64,000 nucleotides of DNA from Microlunatus elymi (GTDB lineage Bacteria; Actinomycetota; Actinomycetes; Propionibacteriales; Propionibacteriaceae), in NCBI RefSeq assembly GCF_007362775.1, contig NZ_CP041692.1, positions 2,418,001-2,482,000 of the forward strand, in the 5' to 3' direction. Below are positions 1-11,210 of the stretch, piece by piece; the stretch's first letter is position 1; each line of letters starts with the position of its first letter. The notes under the pieces were generated by a model, which did no database searches, was not told the origin of the DNA, and saw only the letters and a program-made list of their open reading frames with translations. A program made the position numbers and the translations under genes.

Positions 1-89
1 GCCTGATCGCGGTGATCTGTTACGGGTTGGCGATCATCGGTTCGATCGCCGCCGTTGTGATCTTGATCATGGTCGCGGTGGCTTCCTGA
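1..89 (+). CDS. 3' end of a membrane protein (partial)
   Basis: An open frame enters from the left edge (first whole codon at position 3) and stops at TGA 87-89. Its last 28 residues are almost all Leu, Ile, Val, Ala and Gly, which reads as one C-terminal transmembrane helix ending ...MVAVAS. No function can be assigned from this fragment. It points the same way as sdhCAB, but 110 bases and a separate promoter-like box lie between them. Confidence 0.45.
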   Translation, partial: LIAVICYGLAIIGSIAAVVILIMVAVAS

Positions 90-186
90 CCGCGGGACAA
101 GCCGGCGGTGTGGTGCCGGTCACTCGGCCGATGAGGTGTTGGCCACACACGCCCGTACGGGTTTAATGCCACCCGCGCCAAAGGTC

Positions 187-202
187 TAGTGTTGGCCGCG
201 TG
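187..202 (+). promoter_or_regulatory. -10 box for a leaderless sdhC transcript
   Basis: TAGTGT at 187-192 is followed by 7 nt and then the GTG start at 200. No Shine-Dalgarno sequence lies in front of this GTG, so transcription probably starts on or next to the start codon. The same spacing recurs at many genes here. The -35 region is weak (TTTAAT at 162-167). Confidence 0.5.
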
Positions 203-949
203 GCGACGACGACACCCACTCAAAAGACAGCACCAGCGCGCAAACAGCTGACCGCCAAGCAGAAGGCCTGGCGGTCATCGGTCGCGCTCAAGGCGCTGAT
301 GGCCGTCACCGGTCTGATCTTCGTGCTGTTCCTGCTGGCACACATGTACGGCAACCTGATGGCCTTCGGCGGCGAGAACACGTTCAACACGTACTCAAGC
401 CACCTGCACACCCTGGGCGAGCCGATCCTTCCCTACGACGGGTTCTTCTGGATCCTGCGGGTGGTCCTGCTGGCCGCGTTGTTCGGCCACGTCTACTCCG
501 CGATCGTGATCACCCGGCGTGACGTGAAGGCGCGGACCGGGATGAAGAAGCGCTACCAGACCAACAAGGGACGGCGCGGTGTGCAACGCACCTACGCGTC
601 GTTCACGTTGCGCTGGGGCGGGGTGGTGATCTTCCTGTACGTGATCTTCCACATCCTGAACCTGACCACCGGAAACATCCATCCGGGCGGTGCGTCGCCG
701 AGCCCGTACGACCGACTGCTGAACAGCATGAGCGTCTGGTGGGTGGTGGCGGTCTACACGCTGGCCATCCTGGCGGTCGGCTTCCACGTCCGGCACGGTG
801 TCTGGAGCGGGCTGACCACGCTCGGCGCCAACACCAGCCAGGTCGTCCGCCGCCGACTCAACATCATCGCCTACGTCGTGGCCGGTCTGATCACCGTCGG
901 CTTCCTGCTGGTGCCGTGGTCGATCGTCGCCGGCGTGATCACCCGCTGA
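200..949 (+). CDS. sdhC: succinate dehydrogenase cytochrome b558 subunit
   Basis: Membrane anchor of complex II, which passes electrons from the iron-sulfur subunit to quinone. The 249-residue protein has five hydrophobic helices (about 27-55, 82-105, 138-157, 179-200 and 220-246) and His residues inside helices at 48, 97, 151 and 196 that could ligate haem. This is the single-anchor b558 type, so no sdhD is expected. It starts with GTG behind a leaderless-type -10 box and is followed 21 nt later by sdhA, giving the order C-A-B. Confidence 0.93.
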   Translation: MATTTPTQKTAPARKQLTAKQKAWRSSVALKALMAVTGLIFVLFLLAHMYGNLMAFGGENTFNTYSSHLHTLGEPILPYDGFFWILRVVLLAALFGHVYSAIVITRRDVKARTGMKKRYQTNKGRRGVQRTYASFTLRWGGVVIFLYVIFHILNLTTGNIHPGGASPSPYDRLLNSMSVWWVVAVYTLAILAVGFHVRHGVWSGLTTLGANTSQVVRRRLNIIAYVVAGLITVGFLLVPWSIVAGVITR

Positions 950-970
950 CCCCCGAGCGCGAGGAATCTC

Positions 971-2995
<2,025 letters not shown>

Positions 2996-3050
2996 TCATG
3001 ATCGGGCAGCGGAAGATGATCATGGTCGAGGAAGAGATGAGGACGAACGC

Positions 3051-3806
3051 GTGAAGATCACCGTACGGGTGTGGCGGCAGCCGAACGCTCAGGCCGAGGG
3101 CCGGATGGTCAGCTATGACGTCGACGAGGTCAGCACCGACATGTCCTTCCTGGAGATGCTGGACGTGCTGAACGAGCGGTTGACCTTGCGGGGCGAGGAT
3201 CCGATCGCGTTCGACAGCGACTGTCGCGAGGGCATCTGCGGCATGTGCGGTGTGGTGATCAACGGTGAGGCACACGGCCCGGTGCAGACGACGACCTGCC
3301 AGTTGCAGATGCGTTCCTTCTCCGACGGCGACGTGATCGACATCGAGCCGTGGCGGGCGGATGCATTTCCGGTGGTCAAGGATCTGGTGGTCGACCGGAG
3401 TGCGTTCGACCGGATCATCCAGTCCGGCGGCTACATCAGCGCGCCGACCGGCGCGGCGCCGGACAGCCACGCGATGCCGATCCCGAAGGACGACGCCGAC
3501 ACCGCGTTCGACGCCGCGACCTGCATCGGCTGCGGCGCTTGCGTTGCGGCCTGCCCGAACGGTTCGGCGATGCTGTTCACCGGCGCCAAGATCACCCACC
3601 TCGGGCTGATGCCGCAGGGCCAGCCTGAGCGTGATTCACGGGTGATCGGGATGGTCTCCGCCCACGACGAGGAGGGCTTCGGCGGCTGCACGAACATCGG
3701 TGAGTGTGCCGCGGTGTGCCCGAAGGAGATCCCGCTGCAGGTGATCTCCCGGCTCAACCGCGACATGCTGCACGCCCTCTCCCGCTGCAGCAACGTGTCG
3801 GACTGA
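3051..3806 (+). CDS. sdhB: succinate dehydrogenase iron-sulfur subunit
   Basis: Carries electrons from SdhA to the SdhC quinone site. The N-terminal ferredoxin fold has Cys58, Cys63, Cys66 and Cys83 for a 2Fe-2S centre. The C-terminal domain has [12 protein letters not shown] (Cys158, 161, 164, 168) and [12 protein letters not shown] (Cys213, 219, 223), which supply the other clusters. The 251-residue length is normal. It starts with GTG, preceded by GATGAGGA, and lies 55 nt after sdhA. A 6-bp inverted repeat (ACTGAC/GTCAGT, 3802-3827) overlaps the stop but has no U-run, so it is a poor terminator. Confidence 0.95.
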   Translation: MKITVRVWRQPNAQAEGRMVSYDVDEVSTDMSFLEMLDVLNERLTLRGEDPIAFDSDCREGICGMCGVVINGEAHGPVQTTTCQLQMRSFSDGDVIDIEPWRADAFPVVKDLVVDRSAFDRIIQSGGYISAPTGAAPDSHAMPIPKDDADTAFDAATCIGCGACVAACPNGSAMLFTGAKITHLGLMPQGQPERDSRVIGMVSAHDEEGFGGCTNIGECAAVCPKEIPLQVISRLNRDMLHALSRCSNVSD

Positions 3807-3927
3807 CCTTTACGCGGTCGAGTCAGTGCCTGCTGCCGCGATCTGGTCCGGCGGCTTGCGTTCGGGACGACCCCCTCGCCCCGGGCGTGGTCGCGTCCAC
3901 GGATTCGTCGCCGCGTGCCCTCCACTT

Positions 3928-4062
3928 CGGGTGGCCGATCGGGGTGGCACACCACCCAAAGTCGCGACAACACGAGTTCGGGCGGCTGATCAGGGGTCGC
4001 AGACCGCCCAAAGTCGCGTTGTCGCGAGTTCCGGCGGTCGGGGTGGTTGGGCCACTTTGGCC
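3928..4062. repeat. 51-52 bp tandem repeat, two full copies plus a remnant
   Basis: Copy A spans 3928-3978 and copy B 3979-4030; they align almost end to end and share CCCAAAGTCGCG followed by CGAGTT. The six bases between these blocks differ (ACAACA in A, TTGTCG in B). A shorter third piece begins at 4031. The core is partly self-complementary (CGCG..CG), so it could fold. Function is unknown; it may belong to a dispersed intergenic family in this genome. Confidence 0.6.
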
Positions 4063-4223
4063 CCGAGCGCGCTGACGTTCTCCTCACGACGCCGGGCTTA
4101 TGGGCATGTGTCGGTTAACAGGCCGGCGAAGTGGCCGACCGGCTTCGGCCCGGCGTCTGCGTTGTCGAGCTCCAAGATCAACTTATCTGCCGGACTCTCG
4201 CACGATCGTGCGTCAGTCGTGAC

Positions 4224-4298
4224 TTGTCCGAGGTTCGGCGAACTTTGCCGAGCCAATGCGCCGTGCAAACTCGGCGAAACCGCAGCAACCTCGGACAA
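4224..4298. repeat. long imperfect inverted repeat
   Basis: Left arm TTGTCCGAGGTT (4224-4235) is matched exactly by right arm AACCTCGGACAA (4287-4298). After a mismatched 12-nt stretch in each arm, the arms pair again at CCGAG/CTCGG, giving arms of about 29 nt around a short loop. It could form a cruciform or an RNA hairpin between the sdh operon and the ROK gene. There is no U-tract, so it is not a standard intrinsic terminator. Confidence 0.55.
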
Positions 4299-4405
4299 AC
4301 GCAACGGAAGATCCGAGAACTCAATGGCTCGGCGCCCGGGCCGCCGCGCCCCGCCGGTGCACTGACATAACCCTCACTCGAACTTAAGTAAATAAACGAA
4401 GTGGC

Positions 4406-5569
4406 TCAGGCGGTTCGGCCGGCCGCGACCGTCGACGACTGAAGCACCAAGGTCGCCGCGCCGATCGCGGCGGCCTCTAGATCCAGCGTGGAGAGGGTCA
4501 CCTTCACCGGTGGCGTCCCCTTGCGGTGGACCAAGGCGAGCCGGTCGGTGATCACTCGTTGGTAGATCCCGCCGGAGTCGGCGAAGCCGGGACCGGTGAG
4601 GAAGACCTGATCCAAACCGAGCACGGTGACCAGGTTGGCGATGCCGACGGCCAATGCCGAGGCGGCGTCGGTGATCGCGGCCAGGCAGGTCCGGTCGCCG
4701 TGCACCGCCGCGCGGGCGATCTTGCTGAAGTCGGCGGCCCGGGTGCCGGGCACACCGGCCAGCCCGAGTCGTACGGCATGAGCTCCGTTGGTCAGCACGT
4801 GCGCTACCACCGCCGCCGGCGAGGCCAGCACGTCGACACAACCCCGCGCGCCGCACGGACACGGCGGTCCGTCCAGGTCGATCGACATGTGGCCGAGGCT
4901 GCCGCGCGGTTCGGTGTCGTGCGCGCGCCCGTTCAGCACCAGTCCGGCGGTGATCTGATCCGACATGTAGACGGTGGCGAAACAGGCGGTCTCCGAGGTC
5001 GAGCCGGTCCACAGCTCGCCGAGCGCGGCGCAGGTCGCCTCGTCCCGGATCAGCACCGGGCCGCCCACGGTGTCGCTGATCCGCCGGATCGTGTCACTGC
5101 TGAGCACAGGTTCACTGACCGCCGCCGGCAGCCAGGGCGTGGCGTTGCTGACCGGATCGGCCAGCCCGATCCCGGCCACCTCGGCCGGTGCGACGCCGAG
5201 CGCGGTCAGCGTCTTGCGAATGGCCTCGTCCAGCGACAGCCCGTCCGACGGCATCGCGGTGACCGCCTGGCCGACCAGTCCGCCGGCGAAATCGGTCAGC
5301 GCAACCGTCAGCCGGACCCGGTCGAAACTCAGGCCGAGCGCATACCGCGAAGCCGGATTCAGCCGCAGCAGCGTACGGCGTTTGCCACCGGTCGACGCGG
5401 AATGCCCGTGCTCGACCAGCAGCTGGTCGGCCAACAGCCGCTTGACCACGTTGGTGATGGTTGCCGGAGTGACGCCGAGGTTCTCGGCCAACTCCAGTCG
5501 GGTCACCACCCCGCGCTGACGGGTGAGGTCCAGCACCGCACCGTCCAGTGCGCGTCGAGAACGGCCCAT
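4406..5569 (-). CDS. ROK-family transcriptional regulator
   Basis: A 387-residue protein with an N-terminal winged helix (about residues 8-60, including VTPATITNVVKRLL) and a ROK sugar-sensor domain carrying the zinc motif CPCGARGCVD. Such proteins usually repress sugar-uptake genes and are released by a sugar or sugar phosphate. I chose ATG 5569 rather than an upstream start because AAGGAG lies 7 nt before it and the protein then begins at the winged helix. It is divergent from a PepT-class importer, with a palindrome over that importer's promoter, so it most likely controls the importer and itself. Confidence 0.88.
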   Translation of the reverse strand: MGRSRRALDGAVLDLTRQRGVVTRLELAENLGVTPATITNVVKRLLADQLLVEHGHSASTGGKRRTLLRLNPASRYALGLSFDRVRLTVALTDFAGGLVGQAVTAMPSDGLSLDEAIRKTLTALGVAPAEVAGIGLADPVSNATPWLPAAVSEPVLSSDTIRRISDTVGGPVLIRDEATCAALGELWTGSTSETACFATVYMSDQITAGLVLNGRAHDTEPRGSLGHMSIDLDGPPCPCGARGCVDVLASPAAVVAHVLTNGAHAVRLGLAGVPGTRAADFSKIARAAVHGDRTCLAAITDAASALAVGIANLVTVLGLDQVFLTGPGFADSGGIYQRVITDRLALVHRKGTPPVKVTLSTLDLEAAAIGAATLVLQSSTVAAGRTA

Positions 5570-5638
5570 GATCACTCCTTCGGGAGGTCGACACGTCGAC
5601 GTGTCCTGCTCAACTGTGGCCCGATCACAGATCCGCCA

Positions 5639-5680
5639 TTGACAACACCCGGTTACGCACTGCAAACTACCGCAAGTTTG
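5639..5680 (+). promoter_or_regulatory. promoter with overlapping palindrome for the importer operon
   Basis: A consensus -35 TTGACA (5639-5644), an 18-bp spacer and a weak -10 CAAACT (5663-5668) face the solute-binding protein gene. The -10 is the left arm of a perfect inverted repeat, CAAACT-N6-AGTTTG (5663-5680). A repressor bound there would block RNA polymerase. The divergent ROK regulator is the obvious candidate, but this is inference. Confidence 0.5.
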
Positions 5681-5748
5681 TTCATTTGGTTAAGGAAGTG
5701 TCCGAGGACTTCGGACACCTCCTGGTTCATCGACGCACTGGGGGCCGG

Positions 5749-7458
5749 ATGTCACGCACCACTTTTCTGACCAAGGGGCTGGTCGCTCTCGCGGCGGCCG
5801 CGACCTTGGCCGTAGCCGGCTGCAACGCCGGCTCGAATCTCAACAACGACAACAGCGCGGGCAACTCGTCCAGCGAGTCCGCCAAGAAGTCCGACGCGAT
5901 CATCACCATCGGTGGTGGCGCCGGTCCGTTCCAGGAGAACTTCAACCCGTTCTCGCCGAACGTGCTCAGCCTGTCGCAGGGCGTCATCTACGAGCCGCTG
6001 TTCTACTTCAACCCGTTGAAGGCTCTGGATCAGAAGCCGGTCAACGTGCTGGGGGACAGCTACTCCTGGAACGACGACGGCACCAAGCTGACGATCAAGG
6101 TGCACTCCGGCGTGAAGTGGAGCGACGGCGAGCCGTTCAGCGCCAAGGATGTCGCGTTCACGTTCAACCTGATCCAGAAGACCAAGGAGCTCAACACCAC
6201 CGGGCACTCGCCCAAGGCGACGCTGGTCGACGACAACACCGTCGAGCTGACCTACGATCAGCCGTCCTACGCCGACGGCGTCAACGCCCTCGGCCGGACC
6301 TACATCGTGCCCGAGCACCTCTGGTCCAAGATCGACAACCCGGTCACCTACGAGAACAAGAAGCCGGTCGGCACCGGTGCCTTCGAGCTCAGCGAGTTCA
6401 CCCAGCAGTCCTACCTGCTGAAGGCCAATCCGAACTACTGGCAGCAGGGCAAGCCGGCGATCGGCGGCGTTCGCTACATCGCGTTGTCCGGCAACCAGGC
6501 GGCGACCGACAAGTACATGGCCGGCGAGATCGACTACCAGAGCGCCTCCATCCCGAACCTGGACAAGTTGATCAAGAACAAGCCGCAGCTGTCGTACGTG
6601 AACACCGGCACCGCGCAGGCGTCGCTGTTCACCTGCGCCAACACAAAGCTGGGTTGTGAGGGGCCGCAGACCGATCTCGCCGTCCGCAAGGCGATGTACC
6701 TCGGAATGGATCGTGAGCAGCTGAACAAGCTGGCCTTCTACGGCCTGGGCAAGCCGGTGACCCCGGCGTACGCGTTGCCCGACCGGGACAAGGACTTCAT
6801 CGATCCCGGCATCAAGGAGGCGCCGCAGACGGCCGACGTCGCGGCGGCCAAGAAGGTGCTGGAGGATGCCGGCTACACCATGAAGAACGGCGTCTACACC
6901 AAGGACGGTCAGCCGTTGAAGCTGACGGTGAAGGTGGTCTCGGGGTGGACCGACTACATCACCGCGATCGACCTGCTCAAGCAGCAGTTCAACAAGATCG
7001 GCATCCAACTGGTGCCGCAGCAGGTGAGCGTGAACGAGTGGAACGCGGCGAAGACCAACGGCAAGTTCGAGCTGGTGATCGACTCGCTCGGCCAGGGCCC
7101 GGCGCCCGATCCGTACTACCTGTACAACACGTTCTTCTCCAACACGGTTGCGGTGGGCAAGAACGGCAACCCGTACGGCAACTCGTCGCGATTCTCCAAC
7201 CCACAGGTCGATGCAGCGTTGAAGTCGGCGGCCGGCACCAACGACGTGGAGACCAAGAAGCAGGCGTACTTCAAGATCCAGAAGATCATCTCCGCCGATC
7301 TGCCGTACATCCCGATCATCATCGGCTCGACGTTGACCGAGTACAACACCAGCAAGGCAACCGGGTTCCCGACCGACTCCGACATGTACGCCTACCCGCC
7401 GGCCTGGTCCGCACCGGACAACGCCCAGGTGCTGATGAATCTCAAGCCCGCCAAGTGA
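5749..7458 (+). CDS. ABC transporter solute-binding lipoprotein (SBP family 5)
   Basis: Extracellular substrate receptor of a peptide/nickel-class importer. The signal peptide ends in lipobox LAVAGC with Cys25 as the lipidated residue, followed by a Ser/Asn-rich linker. The mature domain has family-5 features such as GVKWSDGEPFSAKDVAFTF near residues 100-118. At 569 residues it is of usual size. ATG 5749 is preferred over an upstream GTG because it starts directly at the signal peptide. The ROK regulator next door suggests that the substrate is an oligosaccharide rather than a peptide (inference). Confidence 0.9.
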   Translation: MSRTTFLTKGLVALAAAATLAVAGCNAGSNLNNDNSAGNSSSESAKKSDAIITIGGGAGPFQENFNPFSPNVLSLSQGVIYEPLFYFNPLKALDQKPVNVLGDSYSWNDDGTKLTIKVHSGVKWSDGEPFSAKDVAFTFNLIQKTKELNTTGHSPKATLVDDNTVELTYDQPSYADGVNALGRTYIVPEHLWSKIDNPVTYENKKPVGTGAFELSEFTQQSYLLKANPNYWQQGKPAIGGVRYIALSGNQAATDKYMAGEIDYQSASIPNLDKLIKNKPQLSYVNTGTAQASLFTCANTKLGCEGPQTDLAVRKAMYLGMDREQLNKLAFYGLGKPVTPAYALPDRDKDFIDPGIKEAPQTADVAAAKKVLEDAGYTMKNGVYTKDGQPLKLTVKVVSGWTDYITAIDLLKQQFNKIGIQLVPQQVSVNEWNAAKTNGKFELVIDSLGQGPAPDPYYLYNTFFSNTVAVGKNGNPYGNSSRFSNPQVDAALKSAAGTNDVETKKQAYFKIQKIISADLPYIPIIIGSTLTEYNTSKATGFPTDSDMYAYPPAWSAPDNAQVLMNLKPAK

Positions 7459-7501
7459 TCATCACGTCACCAACCGGTCTCCAGGAGGACAGGATCTCGT
7501 C

Positions 7502-8488
7502 GTGTACGTGATCAGAAAACTCGCCTTCTACCTGGTGGCTGCCTGGGCAGCGATCACGCTGAATTTCTTCATTCCGCGTGCGCTGCCCGGCAGCCCGGTG
7601 GATGCGATGCTGGCCAAGCTCGCGTTGCGAGGGCCGGTCAGCGCGAGCACCCGCAAGTCGATCGAACTGATGCTCGGCACCGACACCCATCAGTCGCTCG
7701 GCGCTCAGTACGTCAGCTACCTGAAAGGCCTGCTGTCCGGCGATCTCGGGGTCAGCGTGACCTATTTCCCCGAGCACGTCAGCACGGTCATCGCCGACTC
7801 GATCCCGTGGACGTTGTGGCTGGTCGGCATGTCGACGGTGATCACGTTCATCCTCGGGGTCGGGCTCGGCATGCTGGCCGGCTGGAAGCGGGGCAGCTGG
7901 CTGGACGCGATCATCCCGTCCACCACCATGCTGCAGTCGATCCCGTACTTCTGGCTGGCGTTGATCTTCGTCTACATCTTCGCGGTCAACCTGGGCTGGT
8001 TCCCGATCAGCGGCGGCTACGATCCGAACCTGGTCCGGCCGGCCTGGGACTGGCCGTTCATTGCCAACGCCACCTATTACGCGATCCTGCCGGCGATCAC
8101 GATCGTGATCTCCTCCATCGGCGGCTGGCTGCTGGGCATGCGCAACATGATGGTGTCCACGCTCAGCGAGGATTACGTGCTGACGTCGGAGGCCAAGGGC
8201 CTGTCACCGATGCGGATCATGATCACCTACGCCGCCCGCAACGCGGTGCTGCCGAGTATCAGCGGATTCGCCATCTCGCTGGGATTCGTGGTCTCCGGTT
8301 CGATCGTGGTGGAGACGGTGTTCAGCTATCCCGGCATCGGGTTCACCATGCTGCAGGCGGTACAGAACAACGACTATGCGTTGATGCAGGGACTCTTCCT
8401 GGTGATCACCCTGTCCGTGCTGTGTGCGAACCTGCTGGTCGACCTGCTGTACGGCTTCATCGACCCGCGTACCCGGGTCTCGAGTTAG
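7502..8488 (+). CDS. ABC transporter permease, DppB type
   Basis: First inner-membrane permease of the importer. It is 328 residues long with about six membrane helices, a large extracytoplasmic loop after helix 1, the cytoplasmic EAA-type loop EAKGLSPMRIMITYAARNAV, and the usual ending FIDPRTR. GTG 7502 follows GGAGGACAGG at a good distance. It sits between the binding protein and the second permease. Confidence 0.92.
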   Translation: MYVIRKLAFYLVAAWAAITLNFFIPRALPGSPVDAMLAKLALRGPVSASTRKSIELMLGTDTHQSLGAQYVSYLKGLLSGDLGVSVTYFPEHVSTVIADSIPWTLWLVGMSTVITFILGVGLGMLAGWKRGSWLDAIIPSTTMLQSIPYFWLALIFVYIFAVNLGWFPISGGYDPNLVRPAWDWPFIANATYYAILPAITIVISSIGGWLLGMRNMMVSTLSEDYVLTSEAKGLSPMRIMITYAARNAVLPSISGFAISLGFVVSGSIVVETVFSYPGIGFTMLQAVQNNDYALMQGLFLVITLSVLCANLLVDLLYGFIDPRTRVSS

Positions 8489-8496
8489 GACCGCCG

Positions 8497-9390
8497 ATGC
8501 TCCGTCGCTATCTCACCGCCAAGTCCGTCGTCGGCCTCTCGATCGTGCTGGCGATCTTCCTGTTCGGCATCATCGGCCCGTTCGTGGTCCAGGATCCGTT
8601 GGCGATCTCCGACATCGGGATGGCTCCGCCGAGTGCGGACCACATCTTCGGCACCACGCAGACCGGCCAGGACGTCTTTGCCCAACTGTCCTGGGCCACC
8701 CGCGGCTCCTTGATCATCGGCCTGCTGGTCGGCGGGATGGCAACGTTCCTGTCCCTGCTGTTCGGTGTCCTCGGCGGCTACGCCGGCAGTTGGCTGGACG
8801 AACTGTTCTCGCTGTTCACCAACGTGGTGTTGATCTTGCCCGGTCTGCCCCTGATGATCGTGATCGGATCGTACGTGCAGCAGAAGGGAATTCTGCTGAT
8901 CTCGCTGGTGCTGGCGATCACCTCCTGGGCCGCCGGTGCCCGCGTGCTGCGTGCCCAGACGCTGTCCATCCGCAATCGTGATTACGTCCAGGCCGCCAAG
9001 GTGGCCGGGGAAGGTCCGCTGCGGATCATCGCGGTCGAGATCCTGCCCAATCTGTTGCCGGTGATGTCGTCCGGCTTCGTGTTCGCGATGATCTGGGCGA
9101 TCCTCGGCGAGGCGGGCCTGGCCTTCATCGGGCTGGGCGTGGTCGGCACCCAGACCTGGGGATCGATGCTCTACTACGCGCAGAACGGTCAGGCGCTGAC
9201 CCTCGGCGGATGGTGGTGGTTCGTGCCGCCGGGTGCGATGATCGCCTTGCTGGGCACGGGTCTGGCCTTGATCAACTTCGCCATCGACGAGGTGATCAAC
9301 CCGCGGCTGCGGACGCAGCACCTGCATCGGACCAAGAAGGCGGAGGCGCGGATCGAACGCGCCGCCGAGCAGAAGGAGGCGGCGGCGTGA
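8497..9390 (+). CDS. ABC transporter permease, DppC type
   Basis: Second permease, 297 residues, with an N-terminal helix followed by the DppC-type core. The motif DHIFGTTQTGQDVFAQL and the ATPase-contact loop AAKVAGEGPLRIIAVEILPN are visible. ATG 8497 is 8 nt after the stop of the first permease; longer upstream frames are out-of-register reading of that gene. The tail is rich in Lys, Arg and Glu. Its stop overlaps the next start in GTGA. Confidence 0.92.
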   Translation: MLRRYLTAKSVVGLSIVLAIFLFGIIGPFVVQDPLAISDIGMAPPSADHIFGTTQTGQDVFAQLSWATRGSLIIGLLVGGMATFLSLLFGVLGGYAGSWLDELFSLFTNVVLILPGLPLMIVIGSYVQQKGILLISLVLAITSWAAGARVLRAQTLSIRNRDYVQAAKVAGEGPLRIIAVEILPNLLPVMSSGFVFAMIWAILGEAGLAFIGLGVVGTQTWGSMLYYAQNGQALTLGGWWWFVPPGAMIALLGTGLALINFAIDEVINPRLRTQHLHRTKKAEARIERAAEQKEAAA

Positions 9391-10349
9391 CCGCATTCCC
9401 GAGCGAGCCGGTGATCCAGGCCGAGCCGGAGCCGGTCGCCGAGGACGACGCCTCGGCCTTGGCCGAACTGACCAACACCCTGGATCGTGGCCGGCCCGAC
9501 ATCGGCGAGCCGGTGCTCACCGTCACCGAGCTGAGCATCGACTACGAGGTCGCAGAACCTGTGCACGCGGTCAAGTCGGCGTCGTTCGAGTTGCGTCGCG
9601 GCGAGATCCTCGGGCTGGCGGGGGAGTCCGGTTGCGGCAAGACCACGCTGGCCTACGGACTGAACCAGTTGCATCGGCCGCCGGCGGTGATCACCGGCGG
9701 TTCGGTGATCTTCCACGACGCGACCACGAACCAGGACCTCGACGTTCTTTCCCTGCAGGGCAAGGAACTTCGCCGGTTCCGCTGGTCGAAGGTGTCGATG
9801 GTCTTCCAGGGGGCGATGAATTCGCTCAACCCGGTGATCAGCGTACGAGCTCAGCTGGCCGACGTGTTCGCCACCCATGCCCCGTCGATGAGCCGGGACG
9901 AGAGGCTGCAGCGCAGCCAGGACCTGCTGGAATTGGTCGGAGTGGAGCGACGGCGGATCAACTCGTTCGCGCACGAACTCTCCGGCGGCATGCGGCAGCG
10001 GGTGATGATCGCGATGGCGCTCGCCCTGGATCCGCAATTGATGATCATGGACGAGCCGACCACCGCCCTGGACGTGGTGGTCCAACGCGAGATCCTGCAG
10101 GAGATCCTGCGGCTGCGTACCGAACTGGGCTTCGCGGTCATCTTCATCACCCACGATCTGCCGCTGCTGCTGGAGATCGCCGACCGGGTCGCGGTGATGC
10201 GGGACGGCAACATCGTCGAACTGGCCACCGCCGAGGATCTCTACTTCGAGCCGCAGCACGACTACACCAAGAAGCTGCTGGGCTCCTTCCCGTCGCTGAC
10301 CGGCGATGCGGGGGACTTCGTCCGAGCCGGCTATCAGGAGCGACGATGA
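9387..10349 (+). CDS. ABC transporter ATPase, DppD type
   Basis: First of two nucleotide-binding subunits, 320 residues. Walker A is GESGCGKTT, the signature is LSGGMRQR and Walker B is LMIMDEPTTALD. About 45 residues, mostly acidic, precede the ABC domain. GTG 9387 shares bases with the previous stop (GTGA), which fixes the start and implies translational coupling. The C-terminal oligopeptide-transporter extension ends shortly before the next ATG. Confidence 0.92.
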   Translation: MTAFPSEPVIQAEPEPVAEDDASALAELTNTLDRGRPDIGEPVLTVTELSIDYEVAEPVHAVKSASFELRRGEILGLAGESGCGKTTLAYGLNQLHRPPAVITGGSVIFHDATTNQDLDVLSLQGKELRRFRWSKVSMVFQGAMNSLNPVISVRAQLADVFATHAPSMSRDERLQRSQDLLELVGVERRRINSFAHELSGGMRQRVMIAMALALDPQLMIMDEPTTALDVVVQREILQEILRLRTELGFAVIFITHDLPLLLEIADRVAVMRDGNIVELATAEDLYFEPQHDYTKKLLGSFPSLTGDAGDFVRAGYQERR

Positions 10350-11200
10350 CCACATTGGCGGTTCGCGAGCTGTGCAAGAGATTCCGGCTGCGCAACGGGC
10401 TGAAGACCAGCACCCTGAACGCGGTCACCGACGTCTCGTTCGAGTTGGCCGAAGGCAGGACCCTGGCGCTGGTCGGTCAGTCCGGATCGGGCAAGTCCAC
10501 CGTCGCGCGGATGATCGCGCAGCTGGAACGCCCGACCTCCGGTGAGATCTGGCTCGGCGACCTCCCGATCGCGCGTCGGGGCGGGGGCCTGAAGATGTAC
10601 CGGAACCGGGTCCAGATGGTCTTCCAGGACCCGTTCGCCTCGCTGAATCCCTTCCACAGCGTGGGTCATCACATCGAACGACCGCTGCGGATCAGCGGCC
10701 TGGCCAAGTCCGACGACGAGGCAGGGAAGAAGGTGCTCGAGCTGCTCGAGCGGGTGAACCTCACCCCGGCCGACCGGTTCGTTGACCGGCACCCGCACGA
10801 GTTGTCCGGGGGGCAGCGGCAGCGGGTCGCGATCGCCCGGGCGTTGGCGCCGTCACCGAGCGTGCTGATCGCCGACGAACCGGTGTCCATGCTGGACGTG
10901 TCGATCCGGCTGGAGGTGCTGAATCTGCTGGCCCGGATCCAGCAGGAGGAAAAGCTGGCGATGCTCTACATCACCCACGACCTGGCCACCGCCCGGCACT
11001 TCTCCGACGAGATCCTGGTGATGTATCGCGGCAAGGTGGTGGAGCGTGGCTCGGCCGACGAGGTGATCTTGAACCCGCAGGCGGAGTTCACCAAGGCCCT
11101 GCGGACGGCGTCCCCGGAGCCGGCGATGAGTCAGCGGTTCATCGACGAGGCGCGCCGTCGTGGCGTGCCTATGCCCGATCACGTGAACCGCGCAGGGTAG
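10346..11200 (+). CDS. ABC transporter ATPase, DppF type
   Basis: Second ATPase, 284 residues, with Walker A GQSGSGKST, signature LSGGQRQR and Walker B VLIADEPVSMLD. The D-loop shows MLD where SALD is more usual. Its ATGA start overlaps the previous stop. With the binding protein, two permeases and DppD-type ATPase it completes the transporter. Its TAG stop (11198-11200) doubles as the beginning of a -10-like box for the next gene. Confidence 0.92.
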   Translation: MTTLAVRELCKRFRLRNGLKTSTLNAVTDVSFELAEGRTLALVGQSGSGKSTVARMIAQLERPTSGEIWLGDLPIARRGGGLKMYRNRVQMVFQDPFASLNPFHSVGHHIERPLRISGLAKSDDEAGKKVLELLERVNLTPADRFVDRHPHELSGGQRQRVAIARALAPSPSVLIADEPVSMLDVSIRLEVLNLLARIQQEEKLAMLYITHDLATARHFSDEILVMYRGKVVERGSADEVILNPQAEFTKALRTASPEPAMSQRFIDEARRRGVPMPDHVNRAG

Positions 11201-11210
11201 AACTCTGACT

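Larger units (their letters stand above)
3807..4405. other. 600-bp non-coding interval with repeats
   Basis: No convincing gene lies between the convergent ends of sdhB and the ROK regulator. Open frames here have no family features and overlap each other on both strands. The interval contains a 51-52 bp tandem repeat (3928-4062) and a long imperfect inverted repeat (4224-4298), listed separately. It has no tRNA fold that I could find. Confidence 0.6.

Noticed and set aside
3802-3827. Terminator hairpin after sdhB
   Set aside because: Only a 6-bp stem with a long loop, overlapping the stop codon and without a U-run.
3431-4365. Open frames on both strands in the gap after sdhB (for example 3826-4365)
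   Set aside because: They overlap each other, run through the repeats, and show no family pattern, signal peptide or ribosome binding site.
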